Positions 7,555 to 16,090 are shown, counted from the stretch's first letter. The stretch: DNA of 53,062 nt from an uncultured Candidatus Melainabacteria bacterium (GCA_934777245.1 CAKVND010000008.1:1-53062), one strand, 5' to 3'. A program made the numbers and translations. The notes: generated by a model not told the origin, from the letters alone.

Positions 7555-8571
7555 CTATTTCTGTTTCCCTCTCAACTGACCGCAAGCTGCGTCAATATCA
7601 GCGCCGCGTTCAAGTCTTACTGTAACTTTTTTACCGGAATGTTCAAGCAAATACTTAAACTTCATAATATCGCCATTTGAAGGCTTTTTATAATCGTTTT
7701 CAATTACCGAATTATACGGAATCAAATTCACATTACATTTCAAATCTTTTAAAAGGTGCGCCAATTCTTTTGCAACAGGCTGTGTATCATTGAATTTGTG
7801 TATCAAAATATATTCAATAGTAATTCTACGTCCTGTTTTTTCAACATAATTTAAAAGTGCCCTCTTGAGTTCAGGAAGCGGATATCTGTTTTCAATCGGC
7901 ATAATTTCTTTTCTCAAATCATGAGTTGGTGCGTGCAAAGAAATAGCCAAAGTTGATTGCAAACTCAAATCTGCTAAACGATTTATCCCAGGAATAATTC
8001 CGCTTGTAGAAATTGTAATTCTTCTTGCGCCGATTTGAAAATCATCATTAAATATTTCTAACGCCTTTAACACATTATCAAGATTTAGAAGCGGCTCTCC
8101 CTGACCCATAAATACAATATTTGTAACCTTCAAACCTGTATCACGCTGAATTGTTAAAACTTGTTCTATAATTTCTTTGTAAGTTAAATTCCGTTTAAAT
8201 CCGCCTTTTCCGGTTGCGCAAAAAGAACAATTTACAGCACAACCAACTTGAGAGCTTACGCAAGCAGTTAAATTTGCACGGTTATCAAAGCGCATCAAAA
8301 CAGTTTCAACGCATTCTCCGTCGGGATATTCAACCAAATACTTTATTGTGCCGTCTTTGCTGACTTGTTTAATCTTGATTTTGGTATCAGTTACGCTTGC
8401 AACTTTTTTCAATTCTTCTCTAAAATCTTTAGAAAGATTTGTCATCTCATCAATTGTTGACACAGATTTTGAATAAATCCAATTGTGTATTTGTTTTGCT
8501 CGAAATTTTGTTGCATTCATTTCTGCCATCAAGGTTTCAAGCTCTTCCAGTTTCATGCCTGCTAAAATCAT
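7555..8571 (-). CDS. rlmN: Dual-specificity 23S rRNA/tRNA m2A methyltransferase RlmN
   Basis: This radical-SAM enzyme makes 2-methyladenosine at 23S A2503 and in tRNAs. Its 338 residues show the Cx3Cx2C cluster at Cys111, Cys115 and Cys118 (CAVNCSFC). They also show the SAM-binding GQGEPLLN region and the C-terminal resolving Cys330 in AACGQLRG. The start overlaps the upstream gene's stop by one base (TAATG). An alternative ATG at 8556 would remove five residues. All expected catalytic cysteines are present. Confidence 0.96.
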   Translation of the reverse strand: MILAGMKLEELETLMAEMNATKFRAKQIHNWIYSKSVSTIDEMTNLSKDFREELKKVASVTDTKIKIKQVSKDGTIKYLVEYPDGECVETVLMRFDNRANLTACVSSQVGCAVNCSFCATGKGGFKRNLTYKEIIEQVLTIQRDTGLKVTNIVFMGQGEPLLNLDNVLKALEIFNDDFQIGARRITISTSGIIPGINRLADLSLQSTLAISLHAPTHDLRKEIMPIENRYPLPELKRALLNYVEKTGRRITIEYILIHKFNDTQPVAKELAHLLKDLKCNVNLIPYNSVIENDYKKPSNGDIMKFKYLLEHSGKKVTVRLERGADIDAACGQLRGKQK

Positions 8572-9332
8572 TATTGTAATTTTTCCTTATAAAATTCTAT
8601 GATATCGACTTTTGCCTTCAATAACATCGCTTCATGCGCAATTTCATTTTTCCAAGCATTGAAAGAACACTCAGAAGGCAAGAGTTTAAGCGGATTATGT
8701 GGAAAATCTTTGCAAATATCAGGTCGATTTTCATAATCAGAACAAAGATTTCCAGAAAGTTTCGGACAATAATAGTAGTAAATTTTATCTTCCACTACTA
8801 TTTTATTCAAAAGCTCAAAGTATTCCGGATTAGCTTTTTTTGCATCTTCATCCGATTCATAAGGTACAAATACAGACACAAAATCTTGCGAAAATTTATC
8901 ACCTCGCATAGCTCTTTGTTTAAGCTGAGCATAAGAATATTCACTTGTTGCAAGTTTACAGCAAGCAGCACACTTGTTACAAGAATAGTTATTTTTCTTA
9001 TCCATCATATTTTTGTAAACAACTTTAAGTTTTTGTCTATAATCACCAGCTAAGAATGTCAAAATCTTTAATTGCCATTCTCTGTACTCACAATTCATCG
9101 GATAAGGAGTAAATACATCCTTCTTTTCAATTTTGCAATCCTTAACCGTACATTTTTCACAAGGATTTTCGGGCTTGAATTGATTTACCTCACGCCTGAT
9201 ACTTTCAGCAGCTTCTATAAAAATTTGTTCATAATTATCTTTAAGATTATCAAACTGAGAATTTAGCGAATTATCTTGTGGCTTTTGCGCATTATTAAAT
9301 GCTTGCGAATTTGTTGAAAAAAAATTATCCAT
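8571..9332 (-). CDS. YkgJ-type cysteine-cluster protein (putative Fe-S/zinc binding)
   Basis: This 253-residue protein carries CEKCTVKDC and CNKCAACC, followed by the CSDYENRPDICKDFPHNP region characteristic of YkgJ-family clusters that probably bind a metal or Fe-S centre. I use the ATG at 9332: a good promoter (TTGTCC-17-TACTAT, 9340-9368) puts its -10 box 7 bases before it, whereas extending to a TTG at 9368 would run into the -35. The first about 60 residues are Asn/Gln-rich. The gene is coupled to rlmN. Function unknown. Confidence 0.75.
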   Translation of the reverse strand: MDNFFSTNSQAFNNAQKPQDNSLNSQFDNLKDNYEQIFIEAAESIRREVNQFKPENPCEKCTVKDCKIEKKDVFTPYPMNCEYREWQLKILTFLAGDYRQKLKVVYKNMMDKKNNYSCNKCAACCKLATSEYSYAQLKQRAMRGDKFSQDFVSVFVPYESDEDAKKANPEYFELLNKIVVEDKIYYYYCPKLSGNLCSDYENRPDICKDFPHNPLKLLPSECSFNAWKNEIAHEAMLLKAKVDIIEFYKEKLQ

Positions 9333-9339
9333 ACAAAGA

Positions 9340-9368
9340 ATAGTAGCACAAATTGCCGACTTGGACAA
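9340..9368 (-). promoter_or_regulatory. Promoter of the cysteine-cluster gene, probably leaderless
   Basis: TTGTCC (9363-9368), 17 bp, TACTAT (9340-9345) on the minus strand, then 7 bases to the ATG with no Shine-Dalgarno. Confidence 0.6.
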
Positions 9369-9452
9369 TGTTAATATGCGTTAAACGGATAAAATAATAT
9401 AACGCGAGGCAATGCCGAGCCATACAACTACTTTCTATTGAATTGAAAGTGG

Positions 9453-9567
9453 AAAATTGAAAATGGAAAATTGTTTTAAGTTTTACTAAAAAAATAATCA
9501 GCTAAATATTGAACATATTAACTCATAAAAATTTTAATACAATTATCCATTTTCCATTTTCAATTTT
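9453..9567. repeat. Inverted repeat of the AAAATTGAAAATGGAAAA family
   Basis: AAAATTGAAAATGGAAAA (9453-9470) is perfectly complementary to 9550-9567. The arms are extended by imperfect copies of the same simple motif. A second paired copy is at 46315-46365 and a partial one near 25900. It fills the space between the cysteine-cluster gene and dfx, and its right arm may supply part of the dfx promoter. Confidence 0.65.
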
Positions 9568-9629
9568 CAATTTATAGACTAATATCCCCCTTTCCTAACA
9601 ACGAAGAAAAAAACCAGAAAGGAAAATCA

Positions 9630-10022
9630 ATGTCTACCGAAAAATTACAACTATACAAATGCGAGATTTGCGGAAATCTTGTACAAGTCATTCTAAATGG
9701 TGCAGGAGAACTAGTTTGCTGCAATCAGCCAATGACATTACAAATACCGCAACACAATAAATCTGAACTTGGTGAAAAGCACGCGCCTAAAACCGAATTT
9801 AGAGATGATAAAAAGTTTGTTCAGGTAATCAGTCATCCAATGATACCAGAACATTATATTCAATTTATAGAAGTTTTGGACAAAGACAATAAAGAAGTTC
9901 ATATAAAATACCTTCATCCGGAAGAAACGCCGGAAATTGATATTAGCTATACAAGCGATAATATTGAAGCAATTGAATACTGTAATATACATGGTTTATG
10001 GGGAGAGGACAGAAATGATTAG
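9630..10022 (+). CDS. dfx: Desulfoferrodoxin (superoxide reductase, two-centre type)
   Basis: It reduces superoxide to hydrogen peroxide in the cytoplasm of anaerobes. The 130-residue protein has a desulforedoxin centre I (Cys11, Cys14, Cys30, Cys31) and the catalytic square-pyramidal centre II (His51, His69, His75, His121 with Cys118), all in their expected contexts (KHAPKTE, SHPMIPEHYI, CNIHGLW). A GAAAGGA ribosome binding site precedes the ATG. It overlaps the ferritin gene by 8 bases, linking superoxide removal to iron storage. Confidence 0.96.
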   Translation: MSTEKLQLYKCEICGNLVQVILNGAGELVCCNQPMTLQIPQHNKSELGEKHAPKTEFRDDKKFVQVISHPMIPEHYIQFIEVLDKDNKEVHIKYLHPEETPEIDISYTSDNIEAIEYCNIHGLWGEDRND

Positions 10023-10506
10023 TGAAACAATTAATAACATAATAAATGAACAAATTAATAAAGAGTTTTACTCCGGCTACTTATATCTTTCTATGTCTGC
10101 ATATTTAAGAGAATTGGGCTTATTTGGCTTCGCTTCTTGGATGAAAGCTCAAGCAAAAGAAGAAGTTGAACACGGTTTAAAATTGTTCGATTATTTAATT
10201 GAAAGAAACAGTTTTGTTACATTAAAACAAATTAAAACTCCTGAATTTGAATTTAATGGCATCACTTCCATATTTAATCATATTTATGAACACGAAAAAT
10301 GCATTACTTCATCAGTTATGAAAGTAGCAAAAGCTGCAGAAGAGGAATGCGACAGAACAACTCTAGCATTTATTGATTGGTTTATTACAGAGCAAATTCA
10401 AGAAGAACAGACTGTAAAAGATATCATCAAACGCCTTGAACTTTTTGGCGATGATAAAACATCTCTATTCCTTATGGATAAAGAATTAGGCGAACGATCT
10501 GAATAA
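10015..10506 (+). CDS. ftn: Bacterial non-haem ferritin
   Basis: This 163-residue four-helix ferritin stores iron and consumes peroxide. Ferroxidase-centre residues Glu17, Glu50, His53 and the EQIQEEQ segment (Glu126-Gln132) are in place, with the LSMSAYLRELGLFGFASWM helix typical of FtnA. I start at the ATG at 10015, preceded by GGGGAGAGGA; the longer in-frame reading inside dfx is not needed. The operon with dfx suggests oxidative-stress control. A terminator follows directly. Confidence 0.95.
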   Translation: MISETINNIINEQINKEFYSGYLYLSMSAYLRELGLFGFASWMKAQAKEEVEHGLKLFDYLIERNSFVTLKQIKTPEFEFNGITSIFNHIYEHEKCITSSVMKVAKAAEEECDRTTLAFIDWFITEQIQEEQTVKDIIKRLELFGDDKTSLFLMDKELGERSE

Positions 10507-10507
10507 T

Positions 10508-10548
10508 AATCAAAAAAGCTCTTTTAATATAAAAGAGCTTTTTTGATT
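10508..10548. terminator. Bidirectional intrinsic terminator
   Basis: AATCAAAAAAGCTCTTTTA and its complement form a long stem around a 3-base loop with A/T-runs on both sides. It serves the ferritin operon (plus) and the convergent SIMPL gene (minus). Confidence 0.9.
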
Positions 10549-11266
10549 ATTTAATTTTAAATGCTACATTTGCTACAGCAGTAACTTTTTTATCAATAGA
10601 AGATGTGTCATTAATTCCCATATCTGAAACACTAGTAGAGTCAACAGGAGTAATTTGATAAACGCCCATTCTAACAGATTGAATTTTGCCTACTGAATTA
10701 TGAGTAGGTTTTAACATAGATGTAGCTCTTGCTCGAGCATCCTTTGATGCTTTTTCCAATAAACTAACTTTTAATTCGGGAAGCTTTGAATAATCATAAG
10801 ACGGTGAATTTACACTTATGTCAACTCCCTTATCAATCAAGCCTGTTATATCATTTGAAATTTCTTTAATTAATTCCACATTATCAGAATTAATAGAAAC
10901 CGGTTGTGTAAGATTATATGCATCAGGAATATCTGTATAATTTCCTTTTGCATCTCTTTTATATGTATAGTAGCCATTAACAGTTTTTAATTCAATATTT
11001 TTAACTTGTTTAGAGCTTAAATAATCTTTAACAATTTTAATTTGCTCTTTAGAAGCATTATAAGCATCTTGTTTATTAATTCGTTTAACATTTATATCAA
11101 AAGTCAAACTACCGGAGTCAGATTTTACAATTTCGGAAGCAGAACCGGTAACTGAAATTACATTGTTAGAAATAGTTGAAGCAACGAGTTTTGTAGAAAT
11201 AACTAAAGATAGCGCAATTAAAATACCTAATGAAATCACTTGCAATTTTTCGATTTTTTCTAACAT
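10547..11266 (-). CDS. SIMPL-domain (DUF541) envelope protein
   Basis: This 239-residue protein has an N-terminal signal-anchor (about residues 8-30, LQVISLGILIALSLV). A SIMPL/DUF541 domain follows, beginning ISVTGSASEIVKSDSGSLTF. Such proteins are periplasmic or membrane-bound, and their biochemical role is mostly unknown. AAGGAG lies 6 bases upstream of the ATG at 11266, so this start is preferred over a TTG two codons earlier. It follows the 177-residue gene by 14 bases in an apparent operon. Confidence 0.82.
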   Translation of the reverse strand: MLEKIEKLQVISLGILIALSLVISTKLVASTISNNVISVTGSASEIVKSDSGSLTFDINVKRINKQDAYNASKEQIKIVKDYLSSKQVKNIELKTVNGYYTYKRDAKGNYTDIPDAYNLTQPVSINSDNVELIKEISNDITGLIDKGVDISVNSPSYDYSKLPELKVSLLEKASKDARARATSMLKPTHNSVGKIQSVRMGVYQITPVDSTSVSDMGINDTSSIDKKVTAVANVAFKIK

Positions 11267-11280
11267 TAACAACTCCTTTC

Positions 11281-11814
11281 TTAACCTTTTAATTTATCTA
11301 ATTCTGATAAATAATCCGCATTATTTACCATTGCTTTAAGATTTTTATAAATAGATTCTAAAAACTCTACCATATCAACTTTTTTTTCCGGTAATTTGTT
11401 GTTTTCACGTTTTATATTCCAATTATTAATCAATCTTAATAATAATCGAGGTTCTTCAGCTTCTGTTAAAGGTTTTTGCGGTTCCATAGAATTTAAATGA
11501 AATAAATCGGCAAATGATTGTCTAAAGCCATCTTGAATTTTTCCATAAGAATCTTGAATGAATACGCCGCTATTTTTACCATCAATTTGACTATCAGCCT
11601 TTACAACGACATCATAAGCTGTATTATTAGCACAACTTTTTTTCAAGTCAATTAATTTTTTATAAAAATTACGCATATTTGTTTCATAATTTGGATAACC
11701 CTTATCTGGGAAATACTTAGATTGTTTTAAAACATCAAAGCTTCCTTTTTTAATAATGAGTCTCTGAAAATTAACGCTATTATTTGCGTTTTGATTGATT
11801 GGTTGAATGTTCAT
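11281..11814 (-). CDS. Lineage-specific protein with MNIQPI N-terminus, unknown function
   Basis: This 177-residue protein is not recognised. It begins MNIQPINQNANNSVNFQRL, an N-terminus closely matched by the protein at 50084 (MNIQPIQYNSVSMQG). The body is soluble and mixed helical. It contains no Cys pair or obvious catalytic motif, only KKSCANN. It lies between ricT (upstream) and the SIMPL gene. The shared N-terminus may be a sorting tag, but that is inference. Confidence 0.65.
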   Translation of the reverse strand: MNIQPINQNANNSVNFQRLIIKKGSFDVLKQSKYFPDKGYPNYETNMRNFYKKLIDLKKSCANNTAYDVVVKADSQIDGKNSGVFIQDSYGKIQDGFRQSFADLFHLNSMEPQKPLTEAEEPRLLLRLINNWNIKRENNKLPEKKVDMVEFLESIYKNLKAMVNNADYLSELDKLKG

Positions 11815-11829
11815 AATTTTTCGCCTTCT

Positions 11830-12765
11830 TTACACATTTCCTGTTGAGCTGTTTCTATCGTCTTCCAGCTGTTTAAGTTGTCTTGCATCAACTTTTTCGT
11901 CAGTCGAGTATGATGTTGTGATGGTTGACACTTCAATATCTACGTTAACATCAGCATCTACCATTTCGATATCCGCTTTGTTGTACTCTTTTATTTTACC
12001 ATCTTCAAATTTTACCGCAACCCTATTGTTAAGAAATTGTATAAAACAAACTTTTCCAAGTCCGTTTGGCGTCATTACAGTTGAACCAACTGGCGGCATT
12101 CCTTTTGCCGCTTCGATGTAATTAGAATACTCGTAAGTCAAGCAACACAATAATCTTCCGCAAGTACCGGAAATTTTTGAAGGCGCAATCGGCATTCCTT
12201 GATCTTTTGCAAGCTTAACATTAATTGATTCAAATTTTCTTAAATAAGAAGAACAACAAAACGGCTTTCCGCAAATCCCTGTACCGTCCATAATAGAAGA
12301 TTCATCTCGAACGCCAATATGTCTTAAATCAATTCTCATACGCTTGAAAACTTGAGTTAAATCTTTTAGCAACTCTCTAAAATCAACTCTCTCCGGAGCT
12401 GTATAATAAAAAGAAATTTTTCTTCTATCAAACGTAATTCTGCATTGCACAAGATTCATGTTTAATTTATGTTTTTTAACCAAATCTTTGCATTTAAAAT
12501 ATGAAGTCACTTCCTCTTTTTTTAATTCATCAAGAACCATCATATCTTCTTGAGTCATAACTCTTATGAATTCAAAAGGTGCAGGAGTTTTTTTAGAATT
12601 TTCAAACTTTTTGGCTACTTCTTTATTTACCAAGAAAGCTTTTAGAGCTTCTTCACCTTTTTCAGTTCTTACAAGAACAAGAGCGCCGTCGTCTAAATTT
12701 ACATTATCAGGGCAATTTAAAGGAACGAAAGTGTTTTTTAAATATTTAACCGCATATTTAATCAT
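11830..12765 (-). CDS. ricT: PSP1-domain protein RicT (YaaT-like)
   Basis: This 311-residue PSP1 protein has the conserved cysteines Cys165, Cys170, Cys171, Cys202, Cys207 and Cys208 (GICGKPFCC, GTCGRLLCC). In Bacillus, RicT with RicA and RicF carries Fe-S clusters and acts with RNase Y in mRNA processing. No RicA or RicF homologue is in the window. The gene overlaps gpsA by 8 bases. The C-terminal 50 residues after the domain are acidic and Thr/Ser-rich. Confidence 0.9.
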   Translation of the reverse strand: MIKYAVKYLKNTFVPLNCPDNVNLDDGALVLVRTEKGEEALKAFLVNKEVAKKFENSKKTPAPFEFIRVMTQEDMMVLDELKKEEVTSYFKCKDLVKKHKLNMNLVQCRITFDRRKISFYYTAPERVDFRELLKDLTQVFKRMRIDLRHIGVRDESSIMDGTGICGKPFCCSSYLRKFESINVKLAKDQGMPIAPSKISGTCGRLLCCLTYEYSNYIEAAKGMPPVGSTVMTPNGLGKVCFIQFLNNRVAVKFEDGKIKEYNKADIEMVDADVNVDIEVSTITTSYSTDEKVDARQLKQLEDDRNSSTGNV

Positions 12766-13759
12766 AACTTTCTTCCTTCTTTAGTTTTCTGTTCATCAAT
12801 TTTGACAACACTTCATTCGGCGTGATTTCAGTATAAACAGCTTCATAAATAGCGCTTGAAACCGGAACTTCTATTCCTAATTTTTCTGCTAAATCACAAA
12901 CTGCTTTTGAGGTTTTAACACCTTCTGCTACTGAACCCAATTCTCTTAAAATATCATCGATTTTTTTACCTTTACCAATCATAGAACCAACTGTATAGTT
13001 TCTAGACATTGGGCTTGAGCAAGTTGCGATTAAATCTCCCATGCCGGAAAGTCCGTATAGAGTAGAAGGATTTGCACCTAATTTTACGGATAATCTTACA
13101 ATTTCTGCCATGCCTCTTGTTAAAAGAGTTCCCATGCAGTTATCACCTAATTCCATTGAGTGTGCAAAACCGGAAGCTATCGCGATTACGTTCTTTAGAC
13201 TTCCGCCCAATTCAACACCGATTACATCAGAATTTGTATACAATCTGAAACGGTTTGGAACATTGCAAGCCTTTTGAACAAATTCCGCTACTTCCATATC
13301 TTCGCAAGCAACAGAAGCTGCAGTCGGTTTACCTTGCAATACTTCTTTTGCCAGCGTTGGGCCTGATAAAATAACTACTTTTTGCTCAGGCAAAACATCT
13401 TTAATAACTTCTGACATTCTCATTAAAGTGTTCAATTCCAAACCTTTAGACGCATTAACAAGCGGTTGTTCAGGTTTAATGCCTGCTTGTTTAAGCTGTT
13501 CACAAACACTTCTTACCCCAGAAGTTGCAACTACTGATAAAATAATATCCGCGCCTTCAATAGCTTTTTTAAGGTCAGAAGTAAACTCAACTTTTTTATC
13601 TAACTGTACTTCAAGAGGCTTTGAACAATGTTTATTTACAACCAAGTCTTCGTTTAAATCGCTTTCTCTACCCCAAACTACAATATCTTCAAAATTATCA
13701 TTTAATAACCAAGCAAGTGTCAATCCCCAACATCCCGGTCCTAGTACAGTTAATTTCAT
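12758..13759 (-). CDS. gpsA: Glycerol-3-phosphate dehydrogenase [NAD(P)+]
   Basis: This enzyme makes sn-glycerol-3-phosphate from DHAP for phospholipid synthesis. The 333-residue protein has an N-terminal Rossmann loop (VLGPGCWGLTLA), and NASKGLE and GPTLAKEV motifs. The catalytic-Lys region is ELGGSLKNVIAIASG and the GLSGMGDLIATCSSPMSRN signature is intact. GGAG precedes the ATG. It heads a minus-strand operon gpsA-ricT-unknown-SIMPL. A -10-like TATAAT lies about 35 bases upstream. Confidence 0.96.
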   Translation of the reverse strand: MKLTVLGPGCWGLTLAWLLNDNFEDIVVWGRESDLNEDLVVNKHCSKPLEVQLDKKVEFTSDLKKAIEGADIILSVVATSGVRSVCEQLKQAGIKPEQPLVNASKGLELNTLMRMSEVIKDVLPEQKVVILSGPTLAKEVLQGKPTAASVACEDMEVAEFVQKACNVPNRFRLYTNSDVIGVELGGSLKNVIAIASGFAHSMELGDNCMGTLLTRGMAEIVRLSVKLGANPSTLYGLSGMGDLIATCSSPMSRNYTVGSMIGKGKKIDDILRELGSVAEGVKTSKAVCDLAEKLGIEVPVSSAIYEAVYTEITPNEVLSKLMNRKLKKEESYD

Positions 13760-13836
13760 ATAACTTTCACTCCTTATCTCTTATATGATTATACAATAAT
13801 TATGCTAGAACATTAAGTTTATGAAGAAAAATTATG

Positions 13837-13863
13837 TAAAGTTTTGTTAAATTTTGGCAATTA
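13837..13863 (+). promoter_or_regulatory. Possible sigma-28-like promoter of the LysM-lysozyme gene
   Basis: TAAAGTTT (13837-13844), 11 bp, then GGCAATTA. The first box matches the sigma-28 -35 consensus exactly; the second matches GCCGATAA at 5 of 8 positions. It is weaker than the sites at 18486 and 36032. Confidence 0.35.
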
Positions 13864-13920
13864 TTATAAGTAAGTAAACTTAATATATTTAATGAGAGAA
13901 TATATTAAGGCATATTTATA

Positions 13921-15186
13921 ATGACGAGTTTAACTGTTCAAAATTTAGATTTAAATAAAAATACGCAAGCTGCCAAATATAGCAGAGCAACTGAAAAAGA
14001 ACAAGCATCTAAAGAGCTGGCAACTTATTTTGGTTCAAGTGTTTCTCAAAATAGCAATCATGATAATGTAAAATTAAACTCAAAGTCAAAAGTTGCACCT
14101 CAAACTAAACAAAATGACAATGATAAGTTTGTTGTCGCAAGTAGTATTCTTGGAACTGGTATAGTAGCCGGCTTTATGGCAGGAGGACCTTTAGGAGGCT
14201 TAGTTGGCGGTGTTTTAGCCGGAAGTACATTATTATTCACAAGTTGTAGTTCTGATGAGAAGAAATCAACAGCAACTCCTGCTAAAAAACAAGTTACAAA
14301 GCCAAAAACCAACGGAATGCGACAAATTTTTAAAAGTAACAAAGTGAAAATTACACCGGCATGCGTCTATACAATTGCTCCCGGCGATAACTTCGCAACA
14401 ATAGCAAAAAAAAAATATAGAGTTTCACCAACAAGATTACAACAAGCCAATCCAAATGTAACAAATCATGCAAATCTTAAAGTTGGACAAAAAATTAATA
14501 TTCCTGAATCTGTAACAGTAGATACAAAACAGATTAGAAGTCTTAATGACGTAGCGGAAGCTGTTGGTATATCACGAGATTTTATTACTAATTTTATTGA
14601 AAATATCGAAACATTACACCTAAAAGCTTATAACGATAAAGTAAATGGAGGTACATGGACAATCGGATATGGTCATACAGGCAAGGTAAGAGGCAAAGAT
14701 ATAACCAAAAATACAACTATTACAAAAAAAGAAGCATTAGAACTTCTTGCTGTTGATTTACTAAATGCTAAGATAGAAGCTCTAGCATACTTTGGAAATG
14801 ATTTTTTGAAAGCTCCTCAATCAGTACAAGACGGTATTGTCGACAATACTTTTAACAAAGGGATAAAAGGTTTTACGAATAATTCATCGTCTCCTACTTA
14901 TAAAGTAAAAGATGACTTAAAGAAAAAAGACTACGCATCAGCAGCTGCTCATTTGGTATACAAAACTGATAACAGAGGTTTAAAGAAAAGAGTTCTTTAT
15001 AGAGTAATTTATGCTACAAAGAATCTATCACCTGCTGATCGCAAAAAGGCATTAAACATAAACTCTGTTTATTACAAGGAAGTTTTAAAAGAGTTTAATA
15101 CTCCAAAAGATACTGCAGAGGTGAAATACATGAAAGCCGCTTGGAATAATGCACAAAAAGGTGCATATAAAGAATTTATGAAGTAG
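13921..15186 (+). CDS. LysM-domain lysozyme (GH24 muramidase)
   Basis: This 421-residue protein has a polar N-terminus (1-68) and a Gly-rich hydrophobic segment (about 71-106) ending in LLFTSCSSDE. A LysM peptidoglycan-binding domain (149-197, YTIAPGDNFATIA) follows. The C-terminal domain is T4-type lysozyme whose catalytic triad fits exactly: Glu230, Asp239, Thr245, with WTIGYGH following. It cuts the MurNAc-GlcNAc bond. The internal membrane/lipobox-like segment is odd, because there is no N-terminal signal. It converges on, and overlaps by 11 bases, murQ, which recycles MurNAc. Confidence 0.88.
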   Translation: MTSLTVQNLDLNKNTQAAKYSRATEKEQASKELATYFGSSVSQNSNHDNVKLNSKSKVAPQTKQNDNDKFVVASSILGTGIVAGFMAGGPLGGLVGGVLAGSTLLFTSCSSDEKKSTATPAKKQVTKPKTNGMRQIFKSNKVKITPACVYTIAPGDNFATIAKKKYRVSPTRLQQANPNVTNHANLKVGQKINIPESVTVDTKQIRSLNDVAEAVGISRDFITNFIENIETLHLKAYNDKVNGGTWTIGYGHTGKVRGKDITKNTTITKKEALELLAVDLLNAKIEALAYFGNDFLKAPQSVQDGIVDNTFNKGIKGFTNNSSSPTYKVKDDLKKKDYASAAAHLVYKTDNRGLKKRVLYRVIYATKNLSPADRKKALNINSVYYKEVLKEFNTPKDTAEVKYMKAAWNNAQKGAYKEFMK

Positions 15187-16069
15187 CTAAACTTTTTAAA
15201 GCTCTTCTTAGAACACCACAATTTTTACGCAAAGCTTCAATCGCTTCATCTTTGGTTAAATTGCATTTTATCATCATGATTGCAACTTTAACCTTCCAAC
15301 CACATTCAAGCAACGTTTTTAAAGCATTAGAAGCACTTGTTTCGGCAATTTCCGCAACAATTCTAATAGCTCTGTCTTTCAATTTTTCATTTGTAGGCAT
15401 CAAATCTATCATAAAGTTTTCGTAAGTTTTACCAATTTTAATCATAGCGCCTGTTGAAAGCATATTAAGAACCATTTTCTGAACAGTTCCGGCTTTCATT
15501 CTGCTTGAACCGGCAATAACTTCCGGCCCTACTTCAACACAAATTCCTAAACGAGCTTCCTCCAAAATAAGTGCATTGTGGTTACAAGTTAGTGCTATTG
15601 TTTTACAACCATTCTTTTCTGCTTGAGAAAGAACTCCCAAAAGGTATTTAGGATTTCCGCTTGCAGAAATCGCAACACAAACATCCTTATCTGTTAAAAC
15701 TTCTGCATCTTTCTCGCCGAGTTCAAAATTGTCTTCAGCACCTTCTACAGCAGTTCTTATTGCTGTATCACCACCTGCTATAACACCTGTTACCATATCA
15801 GCAGGAACACCGAATGTCGGAGGACATTCAGATGCGTCAAGAATACCGATTCGGCCAGATGTTCCGGCACCAAAGTAATACAATCTGCCACCAACAAGAA
15901 ATTGTTTAGCAATCATATCAATTGCTTGTGCGATATTAGGAGCTTCGTCTTCTATTGCAAGAGCAACGAGTTTATCTTCTTCATTAATTTTTCTAACAAT
16001 ATCAATCGTAGAAAGCAAATCAATATTCTTAGTATTTTCATTTCTGAATTCAGTAATAATTTCGCTCAT
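15176..16069 (-). CDS. murQ: N-acetylmuramic acid 6-phosphate etherase
   Basis: It cleaves the lactyl ether of MurNAc-6-phosphate to GlcNAc-6-phosphate in cell-wall recycling. The 297-residue protein has the SIS-domain signature FGAGTSGRIGILDASECPPTFG (split here: FGAGTSGRIG and DASECPPTFG), the ISASGNPKYLLG loop, and SSRMKAGTVQKMVLNMLST. The length is typical. AAAGGTG precedes the ATG. No MurP transporter or MurNAc kinase is adjacent; the convergent neighbour is a muramidase, consistent with use of wall fragments. Confidence 0.95.
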   Translation of the reverse strand: MSEIITEFRNENTKNIDLLSTIDIVRKINEEDKLVALAIEDEAPNIAQAIDMIAKQFLVGGRLYYFGAGTSGRIGILDASECPPTFGVPADMVTGVIAGGDTAIRTAVEGAEDNFELGEKDAEVLTDKDVCVAISASGNPKYLLGVLSQAEKNGCKTIALTCNHNALILEEARLGICVEVGPEVIAGSSRMKAGTVQKMVLNMLSTGAMIKIGKTYENFMIDLMPTNEKLKDRAIRIVAEIAETSASNALKTLLECGWKVKVAIMMIKCNLTKDEAIEALRKNCGVLRRALKSLATS

Positions 16070-16090
16070 AAATCACACCTTTCTTGTTTC

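Noticed and set aside
7426..7680. 84-codon plus-strand open frame at the 3' end of rlmN
   Set aside because: It starts in the GC-rich repeat and then is antisense to rlmN; no ribosome binding site is present.
8634..9053. 139-codon plus-strand frame opposite the cysteine-cluster gene
   Set aside because: It is antisense to a protein with conserved cysteine motifs and has an implausible Ile/Phe/Arg-rich composition.
9937..10014. 26-residue N-terminal extension of ferritin
   Set aside because: The extension lies within dfx in another frame; the ATG at 10015 has a strong ribosome binding site and matches ferritin length.
13841..13875. Sigma-54 promoter (TTGGCA...)
   Set aside because: There is a TGGCA-like box but no GC element at the -12 position; the sigma-28-like reading fits better, though weakly.
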